Source: Orthonyx spaldingii (lineage: Eukaryota > Chordata > Aves > Passeriformes > Orthonychidae). Taken from it: a stretch of 64,000 nt of DNA. The stretch lies in contig VZTJ01001769.1 of NCBI GenBank assembly GCA_013397795.1, forward strand, positions 2,140,663 through 2,204,662, written 5' to 3'. Made by a program: the position numbers and the translations under genes. The notes beneath the pieces were generated by a model. That model was not told the origin of the DNA, ran no database searches, and saw only the letters and a list, made by a program, of their open reading frames with translations. Below are positions 12,501 through 27,500 of this stretch, in pieces. Every line of letters starts with the position of its first letter. Positions within the stretch are counted from its first letter, which is position 1.

Positions 12501-15500
12501 CAATTAATTTATCCTATTGCAAAATAAATATTAGCCAAATAATAATTAGCAAACCGAAGAGCAATATTATGTTCCCTTTGGATAAGAATTAAGCGTTCTC
12601 AGACAATAATGGAAAGCAAATTAAGCTGTGGAAAAAACCCACATATGACAGTTTGATCCATACTAATGCCCCCCATGACAGTCTGCCTGAAGGAAGTGGT
12701 ACAAACAGACAGGGCAAAACCTAAATGAGTAGTCACTGTCTTTATGCCTAACTAATTCAGTGCCTCCAAGAGCAGACTGCACTATCTTCCCTCAACTCCT
12801 CCTTAATTAGCAAGAAATACATTGTGGCAGTCACATCTCAAGATAACTGGCTGCCCATCAAACCATGAGTAAGTACTTTCTGCCAGGCCAAGTTCCTCTT
12901 AGTGAGCTTTCTGCCTTGTTTGTGCTACTAGGGCAAGCAAAAGGTGCCAGGGCCAGGTGTTGGTTGTCCTGTTATAATTGGCAAATTTACTAGCAGGAGA
13001 CCCAGAGGGCAGATCCTAACCCATCCAGGTAGACACAGGGTGTTTCACAAAGCAAAAAGACAAGATAAAACACCAGAAGATACACAGCTATGTGCCTAGT
13101 GGCAGCAGCATGGACACAGCTGGATCCTCAGCTTTGGGAAAAGGGGTAAAGACCACAGTGGGTTTAAGTCCTTCAACGTGGTATGCAAACATAAGTAAGA
13201 AGTCTTATTTTTCTCCTAATCAGGAGATAGGAATGAGTACCTGCAATATCTGTAGTCAGGACACAGTTTATGTCAACTTTCACATGTATTAAAGTTTCAG
13301 GTTGCTGTTCAAGTCTGCACCATCCATCTGTGTCACTCCCTCCCCATGCCTCTGAGACAAAAGCTGTAGAGCAATTTAGTTTGTGTGATCTGCTGTGTCT
13401 GCAATAGCACTTATAAGAGTTTCAATACTTTAGCATCATCATGCTGGTGATTCACCTAAAACAGGCCTCCCTCTCAACAACAGTACTAAAAGTGAATGTA
13501 CAGATTCTACATCACTGTACAGAATTTGGCTAAATTTGGTTTTAGACTATGCCTCTTTCCAAAGGATTGGACTGACTTTCATTGCAAAAATTTGTCAGCT
13601 ATAAGACTTTCTCATCAAAATGGTATCAAAACAAGCTTTCCTAAAAAACTAAAAAACCTCCTCCTGCTGGAGTCAGATTACCCTCCCCTCATGTCTTCTA
13701 TCATCAATCCTGCCCAGGAAGTGGACACCAGGACAAAGACAAAAAAAGATGACAAAGTATTTTGAAAAGTAAACCAGTCAATGGAGTTGAGAGGAGGAAG
13801 AGAGAAACAGTGTTGAGAAAGAAGTGCATAAAAGGGATGCACAGCTGATGAAACTATTTTTTCAAGATATACAAATCTGTTGATTTCACTCTAATTATAT
13901 CAACATTTATATCTATAAAAATGTATTTTACACTATGCTGTATTTTATATTAGAGAACTATTTCGCACAGCTCTATCACCAAGCCCCATGCATAACTTGT
14001 GTGTACCTAATTATATAAAGTCCATTAGAAGCATAAACATCTGTGGTGCCCAAGTGTAAATAACTGCAGTGTCACAACGAAGATTTGGGAAAGGGAGCTG
14101 TAACTGCCTTCTTAATGTTAAAATCATTTCTTTACCCAACACAGCCCTTTCCTAGAAGATTTGCAAGACTTCACAGGAAGGACAAAATCAGAGGAAAGCA
14201 TCTGTAAAGCTTTGAAATTTCTGGAGTAAAACCACCATGCATTTACAGTTTATCAGGCAATAATGGTTTCACATCAACAATCACAAAAAGACTGAAAATA
14301 CTTTTATTGGTATTTCTTGCATTTTAAAAGTACTTTACAGCCAAAATTCTGTAACAGCAGCAGCAAAGCTCCAGAACAAACACCAGTAAATTCTGCCTTA
14401 CCAAGGTACAAACCTGTAACAGGACTGTGAGGTTTTCCAATAACATGGCCAATGCACTCATTCATCAGAGCTTGTAAACTCTAGGAAAGACAAACATAAA
14501 AAGTTGTGATGTTTTGTTACCAGAAGGCTGATGGTCATATGATAAAGCTCACAGCAAAAAAATCACATTGTTCAAGTACATAATGTGTCAGATAAGCACC
14601 TCTATAGTCTACCTATTATATTAAACTTCTGGATCCACGTTAGCGTTTTGATTTAATCAGCTTTTTTTAAGCTAGGAAGTCTGAGTTTTGTCTTGCCTTT
14701 TGTCCTTGTCAAAATTACATCACTGTTAGCACTGAACAGAGACATATCATAAAGAACATATAAAAATATAAAGGTAGTAGAACTTAATGTCCATTGTTAA
14801 TAAAACTAAAATCAAGTTTCCTGGAAAAAGCTGTAACAACCTTCTCTGCCCTCCCCCTCCACATCCCAAGAAGAAACACCTAAAAAAATTGAGGCAGAAT
14901 ATGATGGCGTTAATCACAAGATGAAAATCTGTAAAACAAAAAATATTAAGCCCTGCATATTAAAAGAAACACACTTTCCTTATCTACCCATGAAGCTACC
15001 AAAGTTTGATGAAAGGGATTTTACTAGCTAAAAATCACTGAACGGGGTTTTAGGCAATCTGAACTCAATTATTAGGTGTACTATTCAATGTGTATGTAAC
15101 CCTGGACAAGTTATTAGAGCTTTCTCTGGTTCAAGTTACTTGTCAGCAAACCAGGGATATATTATATCTTCAGAAAGTAGTAATATTATGTTCTTTGGTA
15201 GAGCTGCTGTGAAGGTCACTTCTACATGCCAGTCGCTCAGAGCAGCTAAAATTTCTTTCAGAAATTCAAAAACTTAGTGAAGACCAGGAACTTCAAGGAC
15301 TAAAAAAAACCAGAATTATTAAACTAAAGAAGTGTTGAGCTTGAGACTGAAATGTAGAGCTTTACATCTAAACCGTCATTCTTCCATGACATGATGTAGT
15401 ATCTAAAAGATCAGGATTGACATTTCCCTTTCTAGTTAAAATCCTGTGACCTGTGCTATACAGGTTAATCAAAGTGGCTTCAAGTGATGATCTCTAAAAC

Positions 15501-18500
15501 TGAAATCCAGTTTAAGAAAGAAAAAAGTTCAAAACTGCAGCTAAGGTTTCACGCTGCCCCCTTTCTCTCCCCCTTATTTGTTCAAAGTCTGTTTCAAAAA
15601 CTGTCAAAGCAAAAGAATTTGAATGGCTACTTCCTAAAGCTGAAATATCAGTGTATTCCAAATATCTCATTAAGGCAGAGAACCCCTTCCCACCAACACA
15701 AATGCAGGACTGATACAACTTTCTAGAGAGCTCCTGATAAAAATACATGTGAAAAAAAGACCAAACCATATCATTTCTGTATTATGCAAGATTAATGCGG
15801 TTGGCATTTCACAGCACATCTTGAAATTAATAAAAATCAAGAGATGCTGACCCTCACATTCTGCTATTTTGCAGCAATTGTGTTTTCACTTCTCTCTAGT
15901 ATTGTACCAAGATCAGAGAAATATATTTTCATAAGTAAAGGAGGAAGGCAGAGCACACAAAAAAGCCAGCTTTAGTCCACTATTTTTTTCACACTAAAAA
16001 CAAAAGAAAGATGCTGTAAAATCTGTTTCACGTTGAAACAATTTGAAAAAAACAATTTTTAAACAACTGTGGTTTTGTATTCATACACAGATGAACTTTG
16101 AGTGTTAGTTAAGCCTCAGAAGCTTACATTTAGAAATTCATTATGACAACTATAAATCTCTGTACAAAGCTGCTGTCAACTTTCCAAGACACAAAGGGAT
16201 GTGGCCTCCCAAGACAGTACCAGCAACTTGTTAGCAAATGGAAACCATTACTGGCAATGGTCACAAACCTACTCCCTTCAGAATCTTACAAACAGAAGAG
16301 ATAGCATAGCACTAACAGTGACATACAACAGCAATTGTTTCAGAACTGCATCTGTGTTCAGACACTGATTTATAAAAAGTATCCATGAAAACATATACTG
16401 ATAGCTTCACAAGCATTTACAAATAAACACCAGCAGAAAAACTTATTCATACCAAGAAGTCATCTTCTGGGAGAGCTGAAATAAATGCTGGCTCAATGGC
16501 TTGAAGAAAATCAAAACCTTGAGTTGCCCATCTGTGTCAAAGAAAAAGAAAAGACAGAAAATGAAGTGCTCTTTGGCTAAAGCCATCATTAACAGTTTCA
16601 ACCACATCCAAGAAAAGTAAATAATAGTTAATTATTTTTTCTCTGGAAAATAATGACAAAATCTTCCTAAGAAAACAGGCTAATATCTAAAACAAAAAAA
16701 TTTTACCTTGTATTACTACATTTGCCCAGTTCTATTCAGATAAATACTGACTTTAGCAAGGACACGGCCAAATAAGGTGAGCAGGCCATGCTATGTATCT
16801 AAACCCATACACATGCTACCTTCAGAACAGTGTCATCAATTCAACCATATTATGTTTCAGATCAACAAGCCAAACCACTGTGTTCCCTGTTTGAAGTCTC
16901 CTTTCTGAAACAAGACTGAAAGGATACTAAAGATTTCATGACTATCTGACTAGTAATGACTGGGAATCAGTGGTTTCATGGCCTAGATTGGTAAAGTAAA
17001 ATACGTAAAACTTGGCTGGAGTGAGTTGTGTCTTCAGCTACTTGCTGCCCCCCACTGCCTCCTCTTTTACCTACTACAACCAGCAACTGCAACCTACAAA
17101 ACAGAATCATAGGATATCCTGAGTTGGAAGAGGTACACACAGATCATCAGAATTGAACTTCTGACTCCACACGGCAACAAAGAAGTTAAGAGCACAGTCT
17201 AAATAGTTCTTGATCACCAACAAGCCTCAGGCCATGACCATAATGACCAAGAAGCTTGTTCCAGTGCCTGACTACCTCTCAGTGAAGAACTTTTTCCTAA
17301 TACCCACTCTGAACCTCTCCTAATGCAGCTTTAAGCGTTTCCTCCTGTCCTGTCACCAGAGAGAAGACATGAAGAAGTTGCAGATAGCACTTCATTCTCC
17401 TCTTCCCTAAGCTGAGCAAACCTAGTATCCTTAACTACTCATTACATCTTGTCCTCTAGTCCTTTTACCATCTTCACTGCCCTTCTTTAGACACACTGCA
17501 ATATTTTTATGTCCTCAGATTGTGGAGTCCAAAAGTGCACACAGTACTCGAGGCAAGGCTGCACCCATGCTAAACATGGTGGTACAATCACTCCTTCCAG
17601 CTGGTCAGATCTATTGTGCCTAAGGCACCCCGGGATACAGTCGGCCCTTTCTGCCACCTGGGCCCATTGCTGACTCATAGCTTACAATCAACAAGAACCC
17701 TGAGATCCCTTTCTGAATGGCTGCACTCCAACCTCTTGGCCTCTGATGTATATGGGGCTACACACCCCAGGTATAAAATCTGGCATTTGCCCTTCTAAAA
17801 TTTCATAAGGTTGGTTATTGTCCAGCACTCATAATCTATCAAGTTCTCTCTGTATGGTCTCTGTGTCCTTGAGGGAATCAATGTTTCCTCCTAATTTAGT
17901 ATTGTTGGCAAACTTACTTAGTATGTACACAACTCCTCTATCCAGGTCATTGATAAAAACATTTAAAAAAACTGGCCCTAAAATTGAGCCCTGAGAAACA
18001 CCCTAGTGACTGGCCACCAGCCAGATATCACTTCATTTACTCCAACTTTTTGAGCCCAACCCTTCAGCTCTTCCAAAAACTACCATGGCAGTAACAAGTT
18101 GGCTGTTACCTGGGTCGAGTGCCACGGCCACTCTCACATTTTGTTAGCACATAATTCATCCACTTTCTGGCAAAGTTGATATATTTGTCTCCAATTTTCT
18201 GCCTGAATTCTCCAGACATCAGACGAACAACTTCTTTATGGTACTGTAAGAAACTAAAGATTACTTTTCACATATTAATAAGAATAATAATATCCACTGA
18301 AGTACTTGCATGCTAACAAAACTCTGCAGTATGGTAATAGTTACATCCTATTCTTAGACAAAATTATTTTATGCAAGCAGTATGGAAAAAAAATTAATCA
18401 AGAAAAGTATGATACAAAATTTGCTACAGTGAGAGGCAGTACTGAGCCATACTGCATTCTTCTGTATCAGGCACATGCTGATATTTAACAGTGTACACAG

Positions 18501-21500
18501 CATTGAAGAAACATCCTACACAAACACTTGGTTCTGTAATCAGAGATTGAACTGTAAAGTAGTGTTTATTTTTAGTTATATTGCAGTAACATTAGGGGAT
18601 AAAAAAGTTATCTATGTGCATTTTATAATCAAATAAATAACAGCTATTTCTTGTAAGGTTATCCTAGAAGTATTTTAGGGTATGACACAATTTAAAAAAA
18701 AAATTTATGAAGTTCACAGGAATCAAATAGAAAAACAGTTTAAGCATCTGAACACGACATTTTGAATGCCTGCATTCTAAGGCAAGCACTCAAAAGCTTG
18801 CACTGCATCAAAGAACCACCATAAACTCTGAAGGAATGTCTCATGTTACAGTAGTATGCTATTCTAGAGTGACAAACCATGAGAAGGTAAGTTAAACAAC
18901 AGGGTGGTGGAGTCACCATCCTTGGAAGTAGTCAATAAATGAGTAAACGTGGCGCTCTGTGATATGGTTTAGTGAGCATGGTGACACTCAGTTGAAGGTT
19001 GGACTTGATCTTGGAGGTCTTTTCTAACCTTAATGATTCTGATATCATCTAAAATGCTGCCAATCAGTAGAGCTTACAAGACTATACCTGAAATCATCTA
19101 GTTCTTAAAAGCTTTTTAGATTTCCAGGCACTTCTAATTTAACAGATTTATCAGATTCATCTGTTGCTTTCCAATTATTTTCATGCAAAATTTCTGAGGC
19201 AACACATTTTCTTATGATGTTCTGCTAAAACTGGGAACTCACAGTTCACTAGAAATTACCAAACGTGAGGCCCATCTACATGAAGGACTGTTAGGAGGAC
19301 CCAGAAAACAACAGACTTGTCAATCTGAACGGTTTGGATCATCTAGTACAGGACAACCAGGAGATTAGGCCCAGCCAGCATGGGTTTGTGAAAAGCAGGT
19401 CCTACTTGACTGACCTGATCTCCTTCTATGATAATGTGAGCCACTTAGTGGATCAGGGAAAGGTTGTCGATGTCATCTACCTGTATTTCAGTAAAGCTTT
19501 TCACATAGTTTTACACAGCATTCTTCTGCAGAAACTGGCTGATCATGGTCTGGAGAGAGGTTCAGTGTTTGCTGGGTAAAAAACTGCATGGGCCCAGGGA
19601 GTGGTGGAGAGTGGTGCTACATCCTGTTGGCAGCCAGTCACTAGACTGCCAGGTGTTCCCCAGGACTGTTTTGGGGCCAGTTCTGTTTGATGACTTTATC
19701 AATGATCTGGTCCAGGGGATTGAGGGCTCTCTCAGTCAATTCACAGGTGATACCAAATTGAGTGGGAGTGTTGATCTGCTGGAGGATAGGAAGGTTCTGC
19801 AGAGGGATCTGGACAGGCTGGATTGCTGGACCAAGGCAAACTGGATGAGCTCCAACACGGTCAAGTGTCAGGTCCTGCACTTGGGTCACAACAAACCCAT
19901 GCAGCACTACAGGCTGGGGAAAAGAGTGGCTGGAAAGTTGCCTGGGGTAAAAGGACCTGGGGGTGCTGGTTGACAGCCAGCTGGACATGATCCAGCGTGT
20001 GCCATGGGGAAGGCCAATGGCATCCTGGCTTCTATCAGCAACAGTGTGACCAGCAGGACTGAGGCACTAATGGTACTGGGCACTGCTGAGGTTGCACCTC
20101 AAATACTGTGTTGGGCCCCTCACTACAAGAAAGACATCGAGGTGTTGGAGCAAGTTCAGAGAAGGGCAACAAAGCTGGAGCACAAGTCTGGTGAGGAGCG
20201 GCTGAGGGAGCTGGGGTTGTTTAGCCTGGAGTAAAGGAGGCTCAGGTGCAACCTTGTTGCTTTCTACAACTGCCTGAAAGGTGGTTATAGTGAGGTGGGT
20301 GTCAGTCTCTTCTCCCAAGTAAAATGTATCAGGACAAGAGAAAACAGCCTCAAAGTGAGCCAGGGAGGTTTAGACTGGATATTAGGAACAATTTCTGCAC
20401 TGAAAGAGTGGTCAGGCATTAGAACAGGCCACAGGAAGTGGCTGAGTCCCCATCCCTGGAGTAATTTAAAAGATGTGTAGATGTAGACATGGTTTAGTAG
20501 TGGATCTGGTAGCGGTGAGTTAACAGTTGGAAACAATTATCCTAAAGGTCTTTTCCAACCTAAATAATTCAATGGTTCCACAAATTTTATTTTGCAGTTA
20601 TTAGTTACCTTATTTGCACCAATGCAAATAAGAAATTTCAGTTGGTTTTTGTTTCCTTACCTCAAACCCAAAATTATAACCCTGAATCATGGCTTCCCGG
20701 TAGTATTGCTGCAAAGTGGCAGTTTCAGATTCATCAACTTCAGCATCAAACTCAGATGTGAACATGTGATCAACTCTATCAATGGCACTGCTTATCTTAT
20801 TGCATAGCTGTAATGCATCGTTCTGAGTAACAACAAAAAGGGATGGGGGGCATCAAAATATTATTTAGTCTTGTCAACTGTAGAATATAAGGCAAACATG
20901 AATCTAACAATTACATCATTTTAAATAAAGAGGTACTATAATGCCACAAAAATTCATTCAGTCTTGGAAAAACAAATACTTTCCAGCAGTTCCACAAAGC
21001 ATGTCTTGTAATTAACTCAAGTATTATAATAAAGTTTCCTTGCATGTGATTAAAAACAAGGACAGCAAAAGGGTGAGTGGGGAATGAACATAAAAACCAC
21101 AAAACAAACAAAAACATCCAACCAAAACCAGACAGACAAGAAAGGAGAAAATGAGTTCTAGTATCTATAGCGTGACCAAGCATTTGATTCTATTTTCACT
21201 TCGGTATATGGACACAGTCTCTACTGAATGCAGGGACTTGATACTGCCACTTAAATAAGACCAACAAACAAAACAAACCCATCAAAGAAAACACTCATCC
21301 AACAAAAACAAAAGCAAACAAAAAAAAACTCACACCACACACACAAAACAAGCAAAGGAAGATAAAACACCCATACCAAATCCAAGAGAAAATAAACAGA
21401 GAGACTACCTGCTTTTGCATCTTCAAATATGGGAATAAAAATTGTTTGTTGCAGACCACTGATTTTGATAGAATTTGTTTTTAGAAAATCACACACTTTC

Positions 21501-24500
21501 TTTCAATTCAATATTGCTGTCACTCAAAGAGGTATTCGCTCTGTTGCTATGGTATTTCATCTGCATTATGGACTTGTTTCCCAATTAACCAAGGCAGAAA
21601 TGATTACACCAATACAGCTCAAAAACGCACTCACAAGTCATTTGCAAAAACAGGGTGGAAATTATACTGAAAGTAAAGTCCACAGAGGACTACCACATAA
21701 CTTCCAATTGCAGAATACGCCATTAGCTTTGCAATCAAATCTTCTTCCACATTTTATTTATCAAAGTGAGCAAAGCACCATCACTTTGGACAAATAATCT
21801 CAAAACTTGCTTACCTTTAGCTGCTGTAGAGCTTTGGCAATCATTGGTTGGCTGGATGTCTGTTCCTGGTGCAGAGATATGAGCCCTTCAATAGACTGCT
21901 GGAAAGCTTTTCTCTGACTCACAAGGTGGGCAGACTGAATGACTACCAGGAGGAGGTTATCAACCTAGAATACAAGACACCAGTAGTTCTTATAAACAAA
22001 ATCCTCCCTGTAAAAACGCATCCAACATCACCAAATTCCAAACAGTTATTTTTTAAATTCTAATATATATGAAAGCCCTCTCATCACTATTCATGAAAAT
22101 CTAAATTCACACAGAAAACCTTGATGCTGGCAACTAAACTCAAACTCTCATCTAGTGAGCAGAGTTCCATCAGGGTAATTGCCACTACAAGTTTTCATGG
22201 GGAATACAGTCCTATTCATTTCTGGAAAACAGAGGAAACACTGCATTAGATTATCCTCACATTAGCTGTACACAAAAAAAAGCAACAGCTAAGCAAAAAT
22301 AATTATATATTCTCAAAGCAGATGGAAATAATAACCTTCACATAAACAAAGAGATTTTATCCACGAAACATGACATACTTCAGGAGAAAAGCCCACTATT
22401 GAATGGGGAAAGACATAGATTTAACACACAGTATTTGCTAACAATTTGAAAATAATCAATATGTAATATGTTTTGGAAACCAGAGCTCTGATACTGCACA
22501 AGTCTATAAGAGCATACAGTCACAGATGGTGCTGCCATACTAAAGCTCTGCCGATTTCAAACTACAGACAATGAATCTGCAACAAATTACTCACAAAACA
22601 AGACCTACTTCATCCTGATTTTCAATATCTCCTCCCCAAAGAATAATTTCATGCTCAGAATTCTTTTTGATGAGATTCATTCATTTGATGAGTATTAAAC
22701 TAACACCTTTCATTTTCCCGAGTTTGCAATCAAAATGCATTTTTTAAAGACAAAATCTTTCTGAAGGACTTTTTATTTCCTAACCTTTCAGTCCTGGATT
22801 TAAAAAAAACATAGTAAGTGTTATAGACATATAAACACACACACACAGTGTTTTATGTACACTGACATATGTAAGCAACCATCTGCAAACCAAATTTCAC
22901 CTATTGCTGTTTCCCTTTTCTGAATGAAATGCTAAATTTGATAGAAGTCTGAAAAACTTCTAAGTACTTATTCAAAGGCTGTATTTTTATTGTTCAATTG
23001 GAACAACAGGCAAACAAGAAACTACATGTTTGTACATTAAAATCAGCAGTATGTGGAGAAGTGACTTTTTCAACTGCTTGTAATTGCTAGAACCCTCTGA
23101 ATGCTAAAGGTCAGGCACAATGACATGGAAAGTCACTCTCTTCGTGGACAGTACAGCCTATTTATGGTAGGGATCCAAGGAACTGCGTAACATACCAAAA
23201 GGAAAATTCATGTAGCTTAACATAAGGATATGAGAACATGAGGGGCAGGGAGCTGGCTCAGCTGTCAGAGTGCAGCAGAACTGCTGGCAAGGAACCCCCA
23301 CTGGCTTGGGAAGAAGGAAAGTATGACTGGAAACATTTCTTCCTACAGAACTGCTGAACATCCCATAACTTCCAGAGAAATTTAACATTAAATGTCACAA
23401 TTCATCCAAGATCAAGAGTAACCGATTTCATGTCTCAGTGTGTGGAAAGCACACAATCATCACATGTTCTTGGAGACTGATGACTTCTCAATAAAATGTA
23501 CAGTTTTCAAGCCTTATCCACACTTCTGAACATCCACCTAGATATTAAAAGTATATCTGTTATACAAGTACAGCCCTGAAAAATCTGTAGAGACTGATCC
23601 TGCCAGGAAATGCTACAATCCATTTACTATCTGCATCTAACACAACTAAGAATCAATCATATTCCTGAATTTAACTTTTTATTACCTATAAAACAACACA
23701 TTCCTCACTTAAATCATTCCAGTTAATCTGACAGAATAAGCATTCACAGAAGTGCAGAGATGACAACCAGTGGGGGAGAAAGACCAAACCCACCTGCATG
23801 GTGCGCAGCGTATCAATGGTTTCCACTTGTGGCACTACTTTGACTTGCTGACCCTCCCATGCACTCCAGCTGTCTAATTCATGGTCTTTGTCACTGTGTT
23901 TGGTCATTAGCAAGTAGGCCTCATATGTAAGCTCATCTGAATCCTTGGAGCAATCCTTCCCAGCAGCTGCATTGAGGAGCTGCAAAATCACAGCCTTTTC
24001 CCCTGCAATACTACCTGGCACAAATACTTGTAAACTCTCGAGTCCAGGAATTTGTACCTGTAGAAAAAGAATACACTCAATGTTTGAATCTCATGGTCTT
24101 TTAAGACAAATAAAATAGATTAAATAGGTATATGTGGTATCATTTAAGCAATAGAAAGAATTTCGATCCTAAAAAGCTGTATAATATACATACTAAAATA
24201 ATACCTTCAGCTATTTTGCACTGTAAGTCAGAATGCATTATAAAAAATTATTTCTTTTGAAATCCACTGGATCACCATTTTTCAGTGACTTCTTTCCATG
24301 TACTTCCAGTTAATCCTTCTACATATTCGTTTAAAGGAATCTTGTTACAAGAGAAGTCGTTTCACATATATATGCATACACAAGTATAAAATACATATAT
24401 ACATATTTTAAAAAGCAAATTAGTCAACAAAGAGTGGAGTATTAAAAGAAAAATTCCTTCAGAATTCATAAATTTCTCAATGGTTACAAAACCTATACAG

Positions 24501-27500
24501 TAAACAAAAATCTGGCTAAAAAAGTATCAGTTACTCCTATACTTTCATAAAAGCTAGATTAAGTCCAGTAAGAGCATTCTTTTAATAAAATACTACTGAT
24601 ACTATTTAAAAACTACTTCCAATTATATCTGTCACATTGGTAGCAATACTACACCCAAGTTAGGCATCAGAAGCAGACTGTGAAAACAGTAAAACAGCCA
24701 ATATCTTGATTTGACATGAGGTAACTGACTCAAAGTGGAGTTAAGTTCTCTCTTTTCAGAGTGTGATGTCATCAAGCTAAGACAAAACACTGCACCCAGC
24801 ACTTTTACCATTAGGCAGACATAATTTTTAATTAAAGATATTATAATCTCTAGGCTGATACAAAATACAAGGTGGTTGTTACTAAAAGCTAAATTAGATT
24901 CCCAAAACTAATGAGCATCTGACTGAAAAGGCTGTTAAAAATTTAAGCTCCCTATATGATATTAGAGGGCCAATATATAAAGTGTTCATCATCAAAATGT
25001 GTGTCATTTAACCCATATAATAACACATGTCAAACTCGAGATTCAATTTTTTCTTCAAAATATGTACATAAGAACAATGGTACAATCTTAAAATGGTCTA
25101 CCAAAATTAATATGGTTTATTAAAGCAGCCAAGACTAGATACTTGGGGGAAAATATTTTTTTAAAGTAAAAATATACTGATTTCCCTAGCCATTTTCTAA
25201 TTCTAACTCTTAAACAACTCACAGACTAGGGCCGTGCTGAGCCAGTTGTTTCATCCATGTGTTTAACAACCCTTTATGACCTTCTCTCCTATGAACTTGT
25301 TTGTGTCTCCTTAAACGAATTTCTGGATTTAGCAAACATTTATATAAATCTAACAAGAATTATGTTACGAAACAGTTAGTGCATTATTTCCCACCTGGGA
25401 ATTATATATATATTAAATGTATGGAAGGATAAAAAAGAACAGCAGATCCAAATACATTTAATCTGTTGAAGCAAATGACTTACTTAAACTACAAAAAAGA
25501 CTTGTTGATCTAGGAATTTTTAAGGAATTTTGCAAAACCACAAACATGGAACTTTACACTGCAGTAAATACAGAGCACTTAGAGCTTAACTTACTTTTGC
25601 TGTACAACAGTTTTCTAGCAGCAGTTACTCTGGAACAGAACAGAGTCCCTGCATTTCTCAAGTCCTCAGTACTTCCTAGGAAGCTTGCTAGAGCAGACCT
25701 CCACTATAATACTGCTGCTTTATAAAAGCAAAAGACACGTCTGCAGTCTGAGATTATCTACTTAAACATGTATCCATTTACCTTATAGATCTGAAAGCAT
25801 TTGTTTCATAGCACTCACTACTAAGTGTTATTAAAAAAAAAGGTTTTTCCTCAGTCACAAAGAGAATCTTTGGAAAAACAAGGAATTAAGACACCAATTT
25901 CCCCAAACATAGACTAGCATTCTCACTCACACAAACACAAGTACAGAATTTGACTACCACAACTCAATATTAAATACACAACACCTTAAATGTTGAAATA
26001 TAGATGTCCTATTACAAAACTGAAAGCATGCCAATATCCTCTGACATTTTGCTTAGCATACTCAGTTCACTTTCCTGCCTCTAAACCTTATTACCTATGT
26101 GACTTTACCTTCACATACTCTTTTGTCTTCAGAGCATTCAGAAGATCTCGCACAGGGGCTGACAATGCAAATTCTGCTGCTATTTCAAGGTCCTGCAAGT
26201 AATGACAAAACAAAGGAATATGCTTTCAGACTAAATTTCTTTAAATCATGTAAATAAGAGAAGACTGTTAACTTACCTTCCTCAGCATTTTAGCAAAACC
26301 AAGAGCTTTGGAGGCCCTTTCTCTAGCTTCATGGAACAGCTCTTTCAGTGCTCGGCTAGTCTCTATAACAGACCTCCTGAAACATTGGCAGAAATGAAGT
26401 GACAATGTTTTAATAAATCATATTAAATTTACAGCCACTAGAAAATAATTATTTACATATACGTTAGTAGAAAGAACATAAGTATTTGCAAGCAGCTGAC
26501 AAATAAATTGAACTTGCATAGACACATTTTTGATAAGAATATAAAAATCTAATTCAAATATCATTACATAAACAACCTCTCATAGCCTGAATTAAAGAGA
26601 AGGTTACTAGGCTTCAAAAAAATAAAATGATGGTTCATTACTACTGCACACGGAAATACAGTGATACAGCCTACGGAGCCTTGCATTTACAAAGTTTGCA
26701 TTCTAAGAAGTACATTGTGCATCTGTCAGAAGTAGAGAAACATACGTGTTTTGTTATTATTAAGCCAAAGGGCTTAATACCTGATTTCATCTGATGCAGT
26801 ACTGTCATCGGCACTGGCCCAAAATTCATCACAACTGTCTTGTAGTCCAGAATCTAAAAATATTCCTGTAGATTTCAGCAGCATTCCTGCAATATCACTG
26901 TAGCAACAGAAATGGTGGAACTTCAGAGTTTTATTGAGGTAGCATGGCACCTTAAACTTCTTCCTTCCTATTGCAAGAGAGCTGTTGCCAAGTCCACATA
27001 CATAAACAAGCAGCATCTTGGGGCCCACAGAAGTCATGTCTGTTACAGTCAGAGTCAGGGCCACCAGCACCTACTGCATTCTACCCCTACAGCCACTGCA
27101 ATGATCCATGCATTCACAGAGACTATCAGCTACTCAGTGACATCTCAAGAAGTCCCACCTGGGAACACCAAACAAGTGCTGACTTGAATACCTATCTGGT
27201 ACAAAACAACACCATAAGCAGAGTAATAAAACAAAACCTACCAAAATAGTTTTCCAGCTTGAGCTTCACCTCCTCTTATATAAGGAGTTATTTCTTTGGT
27301 GAAATTCCATTCTTCCTCCAACAGATTTTTCAAACTATGAGATGCCTGAGGTAACTGCTGCAGCATTTGGATCCAGCTTCGCATATAATCAAAGTAAACC
27401 TGTACAAGGAAAGAGATAATTTAAACAGGAATTGTTACACAAGGTGTTAAGGACCACAATTTCTCAAATCAACAAACTCAGTATTACACAATTTTTAGAA

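Noticed and set aside
19334..20234. Reverse transcriptase-like ORFs as possible functional genes
   Set aside because: They are consecutive pieces of one frameshifted CR1 with an altered catalytic box, so a dead element.
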